A stretch of DNA of 64,000 nt, taken from NCBI RefSeq assembly GCF_000723165.1, contig NZ_HG322949.1, forward strand, positions 5,641,995 through 5,705,994. Direction: 5' to 3'. Numbering within the stretch: the stretch's first letter is position 1; each line of letters opens with the position of its first letter. Made by a program: the position numbers and the translations under genes. The stretch comes from Janthinobacterium agaricidamnosum NBRC 102515 = DSM 9628. GTDB taxonomy: Bacteria > Pseudomonadota > Gammaproteobacteria > Burkholderiales > Burkholderiaceae_D. Below the pieces are notes generated by a model. The model worked only from the letters and a program-made list of their open reading frames with translations. It ran no database searches and was not told where the DNA came from. Positions 15,374 through 24,834 of the stretch are shown in pieces.

Positions 15374-15424
15374 GTATCTTCTTGTTTAAATCAAAGTAGG
15401 CCGCCCCGGCTTTTCGCCAAAACG

Positions 15425-15534
15425 GTTTATATTATTTATTTTATTTATATTGTATATATGATTTATATCGTTTATTCTATTTATACGATATAAATCGTTT
15501 ATACCATATATACTGTTTATATGATTTATTTACG
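15425..15534. repeat. AT-only-like tandem repeat between parA and rsmG
   Basis: About 110 bases of almost pure A/T in a GC-rich neighbourhood. The word TTTAT returns every 8 to 18 bases, mostly about 10, often as TTTATATNNT or GTTTAT. The spacing near one helical turn suggests bent or easily melted DNA. It ends within the last codons of rsmG and lies downstream of rsmG and upstream of parA. Confidence 0.7.
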
Positions 15535-16174
15535 ATCTTGTCATAAATACCAGATGACGCTCTGCATTCAGTCCCGGCACCTGGATCGCCCTCAATTCGC
15601 TCACTTTCCACTCCGCCGGCAGTCGCTCGCGCTCGTCCGGGGGGGCCACGCCCTTCAAGGCGATAAATTGCCCGCCCTCAGCCAGCACATGGCCCGACCA
15701 GTTGACGAAGTCGGACAGGTCGGCAAACGCGCGCGAAGTGATCACGTCGAATTTCCGCTGCACTTCCAGCTGCTCGACCCGCTTGGTATACACCGTCACG
15801 TTGGCCAGTTCCAGTTCCGCCTTCACTTGCGTCAAAAACGCGGTCTTCTTGTGCACCGTGTCGATCATCGACACCTTCATGTCGGGCCGCGCAATGGCCA
15901 GCACCACGCCCGGCAAGCCGCCGCCGGCGCCGACGTCCAGCACATTGGCGGCGCCGGCAAACGCCGGCACCGCGGCCAGCGAATCGAGCACATGCTGGGT
16001 CACCATCAGCATCGGATCGCGCACCGACGTCAGGTTGTACACGGCGTTCCACTTGAACAGCAGCGCCAGGTAATCCAGCAGTTTTTCAGTCTGCGCAGGC
16101 GTCAAACCAAGCTCCAGCTCGGCCACGCCCTGATTTAAAACTTGCGCCAGTGCGGCACGGTCAAACAACTTCAT
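15530..16174 (-). CDS. rsmG: 16S rRNA (guanine-527-N7) methyltransferase
   Basis: 214 residues. Methylates G527 of 16S rRNA with SAM. The SAM motif [16 protein letters not shown], the KTAFL box and the RAFADLSDF motif are all present. It overlaps mnmG by four bases (ATGA), so the two are co-translated. It was formerly called gidB. Confidence 0.98.
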   Translation of the reverse strand: MKLFDRAALAQVLNQGVAELELGLTPAQTEKLLDYLALLFKWNAVYNLTSVRDPMLMVTQHVLDSLAAVPAFAGAANVLDVGAGGGLPGVVLAIARPDMKVSMIDTVHKKTAFLTQVKAELELANVTVYTKRVEQLEVQRKFDVITSRAFADLSDFVNWSGHVLAEGGQFIALKGVAPPDERERLPAEWKVSELRAIQVPGLNAERHLVFMTRS

Positions 16175-18129
16175 TGAACAACCTCATCCTTCGTTTCGTC
16201 CTTGTTATCGAGTAATGGGGCGCCCGCAGCGCCGCCAAAACCACGCTTTTTCAGGTGCACCAGCAGCAGTGAAATCGCGGCCGGGGTGACCCCGGAAATA
16301 CGCGACGCCTGGCCCAGCGTTTCCGGACGCTGCTTGTCGAGCTTCTGGCGTACTTCGACCGACAGCGCGCTGATGTCCAGGTAGTTGAAACCCTGCGGCA
16401 AGGCCAGGTTTTCATAGTGCTCGTGACGCTCGATTTCCTTGCTCTGGCGCTCGATGTAGCCGGCGTATTTGAGCTGGATTTCGACCTGCTCGCGCACCGC
16501 CGCATCGTCGACGCCGGGCCCGGCCAGCGGCTGGCCTTCGATGCCGGTCATGCTCATCAAGGTGTCGTAGGCGACGTTCGGACGGCGCAGCAAGTCCGCC
16601 AGCGAGTATTCGCGTTCGATCGCCTGGCCGACGATGCGCTCCGATTCGGCCGCCGCCAGGATGCGCGGATTGACCCACGTGGAACGCAAACGCTCCAGTT
16701 CAAGCGCCACGGCTTCGCGTTTTTTCTCGAAACTTTGCCATTGCGCATCGCCGACGCAGCCCAGCGCGCGGCCGATTTCGGTCAGGCGCATGTCGGCGTT
16801 GTCTTCGCGCAGGCTGAGGCGGTATTCGGCGCGGCTGGTGAACATGCGGTACGGTTCCTGCACACCCTGGGTGATCAGATCGTCGACCAGCACGCCCAGA
16901 TAGGCCTCGGAGCGGCCTGGCACCCAGGCATCCTTGTCCTGCGTCAGCAAGGCGGCATTCAAGCCCGCCAGCATGCCTTGCGCGGCCGCTTCTTCGTAAC
17001 CGGTGGTGCCGTTGATCTGGCCGGCGAAGAACAGGCCGGCCACGGCCTTGGTTTCCAGCGACGCCTTCAAGCCGCGCGGGTCGAAATAATCGTATTCGAT
17101 GGCGTAGCCGGGACGCAGGATATGGGCGTTTTCCAGGCCCTTCATCGAGTGCACCAGGTCGATTTGCACGTCGAACGGCAAGCTGGTCGAGATGCCGTTC
17201 GGGTAGAATTCGTGGGTCGTCAAGCCTTCCGGTTCGAGGAAAATCTGGTGCGATTCCTTGCCGGCGAAGCGGTGGATCTTGTCTTCGATCGACGGGCAAT
17301 AACGCGGGCCGACGCCTTCGATGACGCCGGTGTACATCGGGCTGCGGTCGAGGCCGGCGCGGATGATGTCATGCGTCTGGCTGTTGGTATGCGTGACCCA
17401 GCACGGCACCTGTCGCGGGTGCATCGCGGTGTTGCCCATCACGGAAAAAACCGGCACCGGATCAAGATCGCCCGGCTGTTCCTGCATCACTGAGAAATCG
17501 ATGCTGCGGCCGTCGATGCGCGGCGGCGTGCCGGTCTTCAGGCGGCCTTGCGGCAGCTTCAATTCCTTCAGGCGGGCCGACAAGGAAATCGCCGGCGGAT
17601 CGCCGGCGCGGCCGGCCGAGTAGTGATTCAGACCGACGTGAATTTTTCCGTCGAGGAAAGTTCCTGCGGTCAACACTACCGCGCGCGCCAGGAATTTGAT
17701 GCCGATCTGGGTGACGGCGCCGACCACGCGGTCGCCCTCCACCATCAAATCGTCGACCGCCTGCTGGAACAGCCACAGATTGGGCTGGTTTTCCAGGCGG
17801 GTACGGATCGCGGCCTTGTACAGGATACGGTCGGCCTGGGCGCGGGTGGCGCGCACGGCAGGGCCTTTGGACGAGTTCAAGATACGGAACTGGATTCCGG
17901 ACTCATCGGTGGCGATGGCCATCGCGCCGCCCATGGCGTCGACCTCTTTGACCAGATGGCCTTTGCCGATGCCGCCGATGGAGGGATTGCACGACATCTG
18001 GCCCAGCGTCTCGATATTATGCGTCAACAAGAGCGTCTTCTGCCCCATACGGGCTGAAGCAAGGGCCGCCTCGGTGCCGGCGTGACCGCCACCGACAACG
18101 ATGACGTCGAATTCTGTAGGAAATAACAT
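16171..18129 (-). CDS. mnmG: tRNA uridine-34 5-carboxymethylaminomethyl modification enzyme
   Basis: 652 residues, normal length. FAD protein that with MnmE adds the cmnm group to U34 of several tRNAs. FAD-binding motif [21 protein letters not shown] near the start, [11 protein letters not shown] with the redox cysteine, and [16 protein letters not shown] are all visible. It is the first gene of the mnmG-rsmG-parA-parB run. Its upstream region carries two parS sites. Confidence 0.99.
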   Translation of the reverse strand: MLFPTEFDVIVVGGGHAGTEAALASARMGQKTLLLTHNIETLGQMSCNPSIGGIGKGHLVKEVDAMGGAMAIATDESGIQFRILNSSKGPAVRATRAQADRILYKAAIRTRLENQPNLWLFQQAVDDLMVEGDRVVGAVTQIGIKFLARAVVLTAGTFLDGKIHVGLNHYSAGRAGDPPAISLSARLKELKLPQGRLKTGTPPRIDGRSIDFSVMQEQPGDLDPVPVFSVMGNTAMHPRQVPCWVTHTNSQTHDIIRAGLDRSPMYTGVIEGVGPRYCPSIEDKIHRFAGKESHQIFLEPEGLTTHEFYPNGISTSLPFDVQIDLVHSMKGLENAHILRPGYAIEYDYFDPRGLKASLETKAVAGLFFAGQINGTTGYEEAAAQGMLAGLNAALLTQDKDAWVPGRSEAYLGVLVDDLITQGVQEPYRMFTSRAEYRLSLREDNADMRLTEIGRALGCVGDAQWQSFEKKREAVALELERLRSTWVNPRILAAAESERIVGQAIEREYSLADLLRRPNVAYDTLMSMTGIEGQPLAGPGVDDAAVREQVEIQLKYAGYIERQSKEIERHEHYENLALPQGFNYLDISALSVEVRQKLDKQRPETLGQASRISGVTPAAISLLLVHLKKRGFGGAAGAPLLDNKDETKDEVVQ

Positions 18130-18220
18130 GGTAATGTGGGTAAAAAGCGAGGATATGAAGCCAGATTATAGAGTCTTTTAGCGCTGCGGACTCTTTACTG
18201 CTCAATTTTTGTTCACATGA

Positions 18221-18236
18221 TGTTCCACGTGGAACA
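18221..18236. promoter_or_regulatory. parS: parS site 1
   Basis: TGTTCCACGTGGAACA, a perfect 16-base palindrome identical to the common proteobacterial parS sequence. It lies in the 353-base gap between mnmG and the EAL gene, 31 bases before parS site 2. Nothing else certain was found in that gap. Confidence 0.95.
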
Positions 18237-18266
18237 CACGTCGTGCAGGACGACTGATGCTGAGGC

Positions 18267-18282
18267 TGTTCCACGTGGAACA
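18267..18282. promoter_or_regulatory. parS: parS site 2
   Basis: Second perfect copy of TGTTCCACGTGGAACA, 46 bases from site 1 start to start. Paired parS sites near parAB are usual ParB loading points. Confidence 0.95.
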
Positions 18283-18482
18283 TTCCTGCCTGTTGCTGCT
18301 CTAATATTCCGCACGTTTCACATCAAATCGCAACAGCCGAGCTAGCCGCGATGCAGCAAACAGGTTTGCTGGATACCAATCGTTCATGATAATTACACCA
18401 CTACATTATTGTGCCCACGCAACTAAGACAATAACGCCCTCTGCTAAGCTGAATTGACTTACTGCCAAACGGGGATACCCAG

Positions 18483-19277
18483 ATGATTCCAATCTCACCT
18501 GAACAGTTGTCGGTTTCACAGAAAAATCCCGGCATGATCGTCTGCGCCGAATGCCGCAACAGCACGCCCCCGGATTTTGACTTTGAATACGCCTACCAGC
18601 CCATCGTCAGCATGCGCACCCGTTCGATCTACGCCCACGAAGCGCTGGTGCGCGGGCCCCGGGGAGAGACGGCCGGCTCGATCCTGGCCAAGGTCAACGA
18701 CGATAACCGCTACCGCTTCGACCAGGCTTGCCGGGTCAAGGCGGTGGCGGGCGCAGCCAGGCTGGGCATGCAGGAATTTCTCTCAATTAACTTCCTGCCG
18801 AATGCAGTGATTCGCCCGGAGGTTTGCATCCGCAGCACCTTCGAAGCGGCAAGGATCTACAACTTTCCGACCAACCGCATCATCTTCGAAGTGACCGAAG
18901 GCGAGCAGGTAAAAGACCGTGCGCACCTCGTCAATATTTTCCGTCAGTACAACGGCCTCGGTTTCCAGACCGCGATCGACGATTTTGGCGCCGGTTATGC
19001 GGGACTGAATTTGCTGGCCGAGTACCAGCCCAGCATCGTCAAGATCGACATGGACCTGGTGCGCGATATCGATAGCAAGCCGGCGCGCCAGATCATCGTC
19101 AGGGCCATCACCAGCATGTGCCGTGAACTCGGTATCAGGGTGCTGGCGGAAGGCATCGAAACGCGCGGCGAACGCGACTTCCTGCATGCGTCCGGCGTGG
19201 AGCTGATGCAGGGCTACTGGTTTTGCAAACCGATCTTCCAGGGCCTGGGCAAGATACGCAGCGAAGCGTGGAGTTAA
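18483..19277 (+). CDS. EAL-domain cyclic-di-GMP phosphodiesterase
   Basis: 264 residues, a stand-alone EAL domain with no attached sensor. It should cut c-di-GMP to pGpG. Catalytic residues are in place: EAL at 53-55, Asn103 (INFLPNAV), Glu136/Glu139 region (FEVTEGE), Asp166-Asp167 (DDFGAGYAG), Lys187 (KIDMDLV), Glu223 (AEGIET) and Gln243 (QGYWFCKP). The N-terminal ~35 residues contain a CxxC pair (Cys21, Cys24), which might bind metal or sense redox; that is a guess. The gene is monocistronic and ends at a strong bidirectional hairpin. Confidence 0.92.
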   Translation: MIPISPEQLSVSQKNPGMIVCAECRNSTPPDFDFEYAYQPIVSMRTRSIYAHEALVRGPRGETAGSILAKVNDDNRYRFDQACRVKAVAGAARLGMQEFLSINFLPNAVIRPEVCIRSTFEAARIYNFPTNRIIFEVTEGEQVKDRAHLVNIFRQYNGLGFQTAIDDFGAGYAGLNLLAEYQPSIVKIDMDLVRDIDSKPARQIIVRAITSMCRELGIRVLAEGIETRGERDFLHASGVELMQGYWFCKPIFQGLGKIRSEAWS

Positions 19278-19301
19278 ACAAGCTCGCAACTTCGACGACA
19301 A

Positions 19302-19335
19302 TAAAAAAGCGGGCCACGTGAAACACGTGGCCCGC
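19302..19335. terminator. bidirectional hairpin terminator between EAL gene and 3HB-oligomer hydrolase
   Basis: GCGGGCCACGTG, AAA, CACGTGGCCCGC: a 12-base perfect stem. On the minus strand it is followed by six T residues, a good terminator for the hydrolase gene ending at 19356. The sequence CACGTG and TTTCACGTGG resemble half of a parS site, but the full parS palindrome is absent. Confidence 0.85.
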
Positions 19336-19355
19336 TCTGTTTTACAGCTCGCTCA

Positions 19356-21407
19356 TTAGTTCGGCACATCGACCACCGTTCCGGTCACCACGATCGCATT
19401 ACCGGCCGCTACCGCCGTGGCGATCGGCGGCACGTTGGCGATGGTGATGGGAGTCGACGCATCGGCCCGCGTCACGGTGCGCACCACTTGCGACGGCGGC
19501 AGCGGCTGGCTGTTTTTCAGGTGCGCGTACATGGCGTCCAGCGCATGGTTGAAATACACGTGCAGCGGCACGATCACGGTCGGCAAGGAGCTGGTGAAGG
19601 AATCGAAGTGATTGGCGTTGGTCACTTCGATATACCGCAGCTGGCTGGCACTGCCCTCGGCGGCCGCGTTCAGGCCCAGGTAGGCGCGCGACGCGTCGTT
19701 GACCGGGATCAGCGTATCGGCCCGGCCATGCACGATGATGGCCGGCTTGCCGCGCAAATTGGCGCTCGCCTGCGCGTCCCGGATGCCATCGCGCACGCGC
19801 CGGCTTTGTTCGGCCTGCAGCGGCGCCAGCGCCCCGCCGCTGACCGCATCGATACCGGTCGCCAGGCCGCGCAGGCACAGGAAACCGTCGAGCGACTGGT
19901 CGGCCAGCGCCGTCGAAGGCGAGATGCCGAAGGTGTAGGCCCTGGCGCCGCCGACCGAGTTTTCATACACCACGCTGCCGATGATGCCGCTCTGCGCCGC
20001 GAAGCTGGACGCTTTTTGTTCCTGCGTAAAAGGAATCGGCACGCCGCTGCCGGTATCGGTCTGGGCAAAGCTGAAGCCGCACACCTTGTCGGTCACCGGG
20101 AATTTGCCGTAGGCGTTGGCATAGGTGGCCGCGATCAAGATATTGGTGCCGGCATGCGCGGCTTGCAAGGGATCGGAATCGGCCAGCCAGCCATAGGCTT
20201 TCAACTTGATAGCCGCGTTGGCTTGCTGCGCCGCCAAGTCGGCGCCCGACAACAAGCCCTTGCCGACCAGCGCACTGCAACGGCCGGCACTGCCGGCGAT
20301 GCACGGTTGATACAGCGCGGCATAGGTCGCATAGTCGAACAGCGGTTTGCCCGGAAGATTGACCACCGCCCCGCCCTGCCGCACCGTGTAAGCGGTCTGG
20401 CTGTCCGGCTGCACTTGCGGTTCGCTGACGGCGATACCGCTGATCAAGCCCCGGCTATCTTGCTCGGCGGCGCGCAAGGCCGAGCCGCCGCCATTCGAAA
20501 TGCTGGAGGCGATGGTGATGGTATTGCTGGCCGTGAAACGCCGCAGATGGTGGCTGCCGTCGCGCGCCAGCGCGCCGTAGCGTTCGTTGAGCACATAGAA
20601 GCCGAACTCGATCGATTGCAAGGTGAACCTGCCCCAATCCTTTTCCGGGTTCTGTTGCGAGTGTGCATGCTTGAAAGCGATGCGGTAGGGCGCCGACGCG
20701 CTGAAGGCGGCCCGCTCGGCATCGCCGAGCTGCGGCGCAAAATTGGCATTCTTGCCAGCCGCGACGCGGTCGCGGCGCACGCCGTCTTGCAGGTTGACGC
20801 TGTCGTCCTCGAAGACATACAAGCCGATGCCGCTGCCCTTGTCGGCGTACACCACCGCGCAATGGTTTTTCAAGCCCCATTCGCCGGAACTGCCGATCGC
20901 GCCATAGATGCCGCGCGAACCGCTCGACGTGCCGGTGACGATGCACGGGCTGGCCGGATCGAAGCTGTTTGGCACCTGCACCATCAGCGTCACGTTGCGC
21001 TGTCCGGTGCCATCGTCGCTATAGGCCAGGTATTCGCTGCCGGCAATCTTGCCCTCCCCGCTGCCGACATTCCCCTTGGCATCGACGTTAGGGCCGTACA
21101 AGGTGCCGTAACCGCTGTTGGCGGCGATATCGAGCACCGCCCGGTAGTTGGAGTAGATCGCGTTGCGGCGCAGCTCAGAAGCCGTAGGATTCGCCGGATC
21201 GGCATAGACCGGGGTGGCGCCGGCCAGCCCGGTCTTGCCGAGGCCGGCGGTCAGTAAATCATTCGTCGTGCCGTCGTAATCGGTGCGCGTGATCGGCCCC
21301 AGGTAATCGGGCACCTGATTGATGTGTTCCGGCCCGTGCGTGCTGCCGCAGCCGGCCAGCAGCGAGCACAGCAAACCCGCACCCGCGATGCGCTTTCCAT
21401 GTTTCAT
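19356..21407 (-). CDS. 3-hydroxybutyrate oligomer hydrolase, lipoprotein-type
   Basis: 683 residues, the size of the 3HBOH family that cleaves D-(-)-3-hydroxybutyrate oligomers during use of polyhydroxybutyrate. The N-terminus is a lipoprotein signal (LLCSLLAGC, Cys20), so the enzyme is probably anchored outside the inner membrane. The likely nucleophile is Ser304 in ASSISNGGGSA; VTGTSSGSRGIYGAIG and the C-terminal ANHFDSF with the putative catalytic His are other conserved-looking blocks. A terminator at 21496 separates it from the liv operon upstream, so it has its own promoter. Confidence 0.87.
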   Translation of the reverse strand: MKHGKRIAGAGLLCSLLAGCGSTHGPEHINQVPDYLGPITRTDYDGTTNDLLTAGLGKTGLAGATPVYADPANPTASELRRNAIYSNYRAVLDIAANSGYGTLYGPNVDAKGNVGSGEGKIAGSEYLAYSDDGTGQRNVTLMVQVPNSFDPASPCIVTGTSSGSRGIYGAIGSSGEWGLKNHCAVVYADKGSGIGLYVFEDDSVNLQDGVRRDRVAAGKNANFAPQLGDAERAAFSASAPYRIAFKHAHSQQNPEKDWGRFTLQSIEFGFYVLNERYGALARDGSHHLRRFTASNTITIASSISNGGGSALRAAEQDSRGLISGIAVSEPQVQPDSQTAYTVRQGGAVVNLPGKPLFDYATYAALYQPCIAGSAGRCSALVGKGLLSGADLAAQQANAAIKLKAYGWLADSDPLQAAHAGTNILIAATYANAYGKFPVTDKVCGFSFAQTDTGSGVPIPFTQEQKASSFAAQSGIIGSVVYENSVGGARAYTFGISPSTALADQSLDGFLCLRGLATGIDAVSGGALAPLQAEQSRRVRDGIRDAQASANLRGKPAIIVHGRADTLIPVNDASRAYLGLNAAAEGSASQLRYIEVTNANHFDSFTSSLPTVIVPLHVYFNHALDAMYAHLKNSQPLPPSQVVRTVTRADASTPITIANVPPIATAVAAGNAIVVTGTVVDVPN

Positions 21408-21495
21408 GTGATCTCCTCGTGGTTGATGTACCTGATACTAGAACTCTTGCCACGAGTAATTATTGGCGTAGGCCAAACATCGGTGTCGCCACCAT

Positions 21496-21520
21496 GAAAA
21501 ACGCCGGACAGTGTCCGGCG
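21496..21520 (-). terminator. intrinsic terminator after livM
   Basis: On the minus strand CGCCGGACA and TGTCCGGCG form a perfect hairpin followed by five T residues, about 30 bases after the livM stop codon. It closes the liv operon. Confidence 0.85.
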
Positions 21521-21547
21521 CCAGGGTGAGATCAGGGTAGTCAGTGC

Positions 21548-22564
21548 TCAGGCTGGTTTTCTGGCGCCGCCGTAGCGGGCGACGATTTCGCCGACGATGC
21601 CGCGCCGGAACAATAGCACGCAGGCAACGAAGATCAGGCCGGTCACCATGCTGACCGATTCGCCGAGCGTATGGAACCACTCGATGCCGGTCTGCGTCGC
21701 GACAAAGGTGCCGAAGTCGCCCAGCTTGTTTTCCAGCGTGATGATGATCAGCGCGCCGAGGATGGGCCCGGCCAGCGTGCCCATGCCGCCGACCAGGGTC
21801 ATCAGCACCACCAGGCCGGACATGGTCCAGTGCACGTCGGTCAGCGTTTCGAAACCCAGTACCAGCGTCTTGGTGGCGCCGGCCAGCGCGGCCAGCGACG
21901 CCGACAGCACGATCACCGCCAGCTTGTATTTATCGACGTCGTAACCGAGCGAAATGGCGCGCGGTTCGTTTTCCTTGATGGCTTTCAAGATCTGGCCGAA
22001 CGGCGAATGCACGGTGCGCACGATCAGCGCGAAGCCGCCGACCGCGATGGCCAGCACCACGTAATACATGGTCATGTCATTCGACAAGTCGACGGAGCCC
22101 AATAATGTTCCACGTGGAACGCCCTGCAAGCCATCTTCGCCGCCGGTGAACGGCAAGCGCAACGCCAAAAAGTACACCATCTGCGCCAGCGCCAGCGTGA
22201 TCATCGTGAAGTAGATGCCCTGGCGGCGAATCGCGATGCCGCCCATCAGCAAGCCCAGCACGGCGCCGACCAGGACACCGGCCAGCAAGCCCAGCTCGGT
22301 CGGCCAGCCCAGCGTCCTCAGCGCATAACCGGACACGTAGCCGGCCGCACCGAAAAACGCCGCGTGGCCGAACGATAGCAAGCCGGTGTAGCCGATCAAC
22401 AAATTGAAGGCGCATGCAAACAGCGAAAAGCACAGCAACTTCATCATCAGCACCGGATAACCGAAAAATGGCGCGGCCAGCGCAATCGCCAGTGCCACAC
22501 CATAGCCTATGTTTTTATTCATCTTGAAACTCCCATACTGTGTGCGGCTGACGGTAGCGTCCAT
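21548..22564 (-). CDS. livM: branched-chain-type ABC transporter permease LivM
   Basis: 338 residues from the ATG at 22564, which overlaps the livH stop (TAATG) and has AAGGAG in front. A longer upstream frame exists but only repeats livH in another reading frame. About ten hydrophobic segments; the LivM signature LLIGYTGLLSFGHAAFFGAAGY is clear, and the KAIKENEPRAISLGYDV loop that contacts the ATPase is present. It carries an almost perfect parS site inside the coding region (22106). Confidence 0.95.
   Translation of the reverse strand: MDATVSRTQYGSFKMNKNIGYGVALAIALAAPFFGYPVLMMKLLCFSLFACAFNLLIGYTGLLSFGHAAFFGAAGYVSGYALRTLGWPTELGLLAGVLVGAVLGLLMGGIAIRRQGIYFTMITLALAQMVYFLALRLPFTGGEDGLQGVPRGTLLGSVDLSNDMTMYYVVLAIAVGGFALIVRTVHSPFGQILKAIKENEPRAISLGYDVDKYKLAVIVLSASLAALAGATKTLVLGFETLTDVHWTMSGLVVLMTLVGGMGTLAGPILGALIIITLENKLGDFGTFVATQTGIEWFHTLGESVSMVTGLIFVACVLLFRRGIVGEIVARYGGARKPA
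22106..22121. promoter_or_regulatory. parS: probable parS site 3, inside livM
   Basis: TGTTCCACGTGGAACG matches the 16-base parS in 15 positions. It falls within livM codons, 3.8 kb from the parS pair, as is common for chromosomal parS sites. Confidence 0.8.
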
Positions 22565-23448
22565 TATTTCTCCTTGCCGAACAGGCCGGCCGGACGCAAC
22601 AGCAGCACGATCACCATCACGACGAATACCACGGTGGCCGACCCTTCCGGATAAAATACGCGGGTCAAGCCCTCGATGACGCCCAGCCCGAGCCCGGTCA
22701 GGATCGAGCCCATGATGGAACCCATGCCGCCGATCACCACCACGGCGAACACGACGATGATCAGGTTCGAGCCCATCAGCGGCGATACCTGGATGATCGG
22801 CGCCGCCAGCACGCCGGCAAAGCCCGCCAGCGCCACGCCGAAGCCGTAGGTCAGCGTGACCATCAGCGGCACGTTGATGCCGAACGCTTCGACCAGTTTC
22901 GGATTTTCGGTGCCGGCCCGCAGGTAGGAGCCGAGCTTGGTTTTTTCGATGACGAACCAGGTCGCCAGGCAAATGCCGAGCGACGCGACCACCACCCAGG
23001 CACGGTAATTCGGCAAGATCATGAAGCCGAGGTCGGTTGCGCCGGCCAGCGATTCCGGCACCGCGTAAGGCTGGCCGGACACGCCGTAAAAGGAGCGGAA
23101 CACGCCTTCGGCGATCAGCGTGATGCCGAAGGTCAGCAGCAAGCCATATAAATGATCGAGCTTGTACAGCCAGCGCAGCATGGTTTTTTCAATCACGATG
23201 CCGAGCAGGCCGATCAGCAGCGGCGCGACGATCAGCATCACCCAATAATTGATGCCGAAATAAGTCAGTCCCATCCATGCAAAAAAAGCGCCGATCATGT
23301 ACATCGCGCCGTGGGAGAAATTGATCACATTGAGCAAGCCGAAGATGACCGCCAGACCGAGCGACAACATGGCATAAAACGAGCCGTTGACGAGACCGAG
23401 CAATAGCTGGCTCATCATCGCTTGTAATGGAACGCCGAAAATTTCCAT
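22564..23448 (-). CDS. livH: branched-chain-type ABC transporter permease LivH
   Basis: 294 residues, hydrophobic throughout. The LivH signatures NGSFYAMLSLGLAVIFGLL, VINFSHGAMYMIGAF and the GLTRVFYPEGSATVVF end are present. It pairs with LivM to form the membrane channel. It follows livK by 104 bases. Confidence 0.95.
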   Translation of the reverse strand: MEIFGVPLQAMMSQLLLGLVNGSFYAMLSLGLAVIFGLLNVINFSHGAMYMIGAFFAWMGLTYFGINYWVMLIVAPLLIGLLGIVIEKTMLRWLYKLDHLYGLLLTFGITLIAEGVFRSFYGVSGQPYAVPESLAGATDLGFMILPNYRAWVVVASLGICLATWFVIEKTKLGSYLRAGTENPKLVEAFGINVPLMVTLTYGFGVALAGFAGVLAAPIIQVSPLMGSNLIIVVFAVVVIGGMGSIMGSILTGLGLGVIEGLTRVFYPEGSATVVFVVMVIVLLLRPAGLFGKEK

Positions 23449-23552
23449 GGCATCACAGTATAAAAGTCACCGGACCAGCCGGCGAGGGATCGAGGGACAG
23501 GCGCAGCCAGCGCCAGCGACGTGGCGCGGCTGCGCAAGGTGAGGAAGCTAAA

Positions 23553-24761
23553 TTATTTCCACAACGAACACTTGGATTCGGCCTTGGTCAGATAAGCCTG
23601 GGCGCCGGGCACGGTGGCGACGACTTTGTAATAGTCCCAGGGCGCTTTCGATTCGGAGGGCTTTTTGACTTCCATCAAATACATATCGTGTACCATGCGG
23701 CCATCCGGGCGGATCTCGCCATCCTTGGTGAACATGTCGTTGATCCTGGTCTTTTTGAGGTAGGCCATGACCTTGTCGGTATCGTCGGTGCCGAGCGCCT
23801 TGACGGCTTTCAGGTAATTCGCCGCCGCCGAATAATCGGCCGCCTGCAGCATCGACGGCTCTTTTTTCATCTTGTCGAAATAACGTTTCGACCAGGCCCG
23901 GGTTTCCGGATTCAAGTCCCAATACCAGCCATCGGTCAGATACATACCCTGGGTCAGGTTCAAGCCCAGCGAATGGATGTCGTTGATAAAGATCAGCAAA
24001 CCGGCCAGCCGCATATTCTTGGTCAGGCCGAATTCATTGGCCGCCTTGATGCTGTTGATGGCGTCGCCGCCGGCATTGGCCAGGCCGAGGATTTGCGCTT
24101 TCGATGCCTGCGCCTGCAGCAGGAAGGAGGAAAAATCGGACGCCGACAGTGGATGCTTGACGCTGCCCAGCACCTTGCCGCCCGCCTTTTGCACCACTTC
24201 CGCCGTATCTTTTTCAAGCGAGTGGCCGAAGGCGTAATCGGCGGTCATGAAGTACCAGTTCCTGCCGCCCTGCTTGACGATGGTGCCGCCGGTGCCGCGC
24301 GCCAGCGCCACCGTGTCGTAGGCGTAATGCACGGTGTACGGCGTGCATTCCTCATTGGTCAGGCGCGACGAACCGGCGCCGATCGCGATGAAGATTTTTT
24401 TCTTTTCCGCGGCCACTTTGGCCATCGCCAGGCTGGCGCCGGAATTGGTGCCGCCGATCAGCAAATCGACGCCTTGCTGGTCGAACCATTCACGCGCCTT
24501 GGAGGCGGCGATGTCGGCCTTGTTTTGATGGTCGGCCGAAATGAATTCCACTTTCTTGCCCGCCAGAACCACCCCGGCGTCGGCGATCGCCATCTTGATC
24601 GCCTCCGCTCCGCCCTGCCCGTCGACATCCGAATACACGCCGGACATGTCGGTGATGAAACCGATTTTAATCGTGTCGCCCGATACCTGGGCTTGCGCCG
24701 CGGCGCCCCATCCCAGCATGCACAGGGCCGATGCCGCGATGGCGATAGCGTTACATTTCAT
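23553..24761 (-). CDS. livK: branched-chain-type ABC transporter substrate-binding protein
   Basis: 402 residues from the ATG at 24761, which has GGAGA in front. An ATG 54 bases upstream would bury the signal peptide. Signal peptide MKCNAIAIAASALCMLGWG ending in AAAQAQ, then a type I periplasmic binding fold (IKIGFITDMSGVYSDVDGQGG, GTNSGASLAMAKVA). The ligand cannot be read from the sequence; related proteins bind amino acids, amides, urea or aromatic acids. Sitting between the ATPase and permease genes is a less common order. Confidence 0.92.
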   Translation of the reverse strand: MKCNAIAIAASALCMLGWGAAAQAQVSGDTIKIGFITDMSGVYSDVDGQGGAEAIKMAIADAGVVLAGKKVEFISADHQNKADIAASKAREWFDQQGVDLLIGGTNSGASLAMAKVAAEKKKIFIAIGAGSSRLTNEECTPYTVHYAYDTVALARGTGGTIVKQGGRNWYFMTADYAFGHSLEKDTAEVVQKAGGKVLGSVKHPLSASDFSSFLLQAQASKAQILGLANAGGDAINSIKAANEFGLTKNMRLAGLLIFINDIHSLGLNLTQGMYLTDGWYWDLNPETRAWSKRYFDKMKKEPSMLQAADYSAAANYLKAVKALGTDDTDKVMAYLKKTRINDMFTKDGEIRPDGRMVHDMYLMEVKKPSESKAPWDYYKVVATVPGAQAYLTKAESKCSLWK

Positions 24762-24834
24762 ATTGTCTCCGTTGATGATGGTGGGTCTGTACGGTAGGGA
24801 AATACGATGCTTCAAACCAATCGAACCACTGTCG

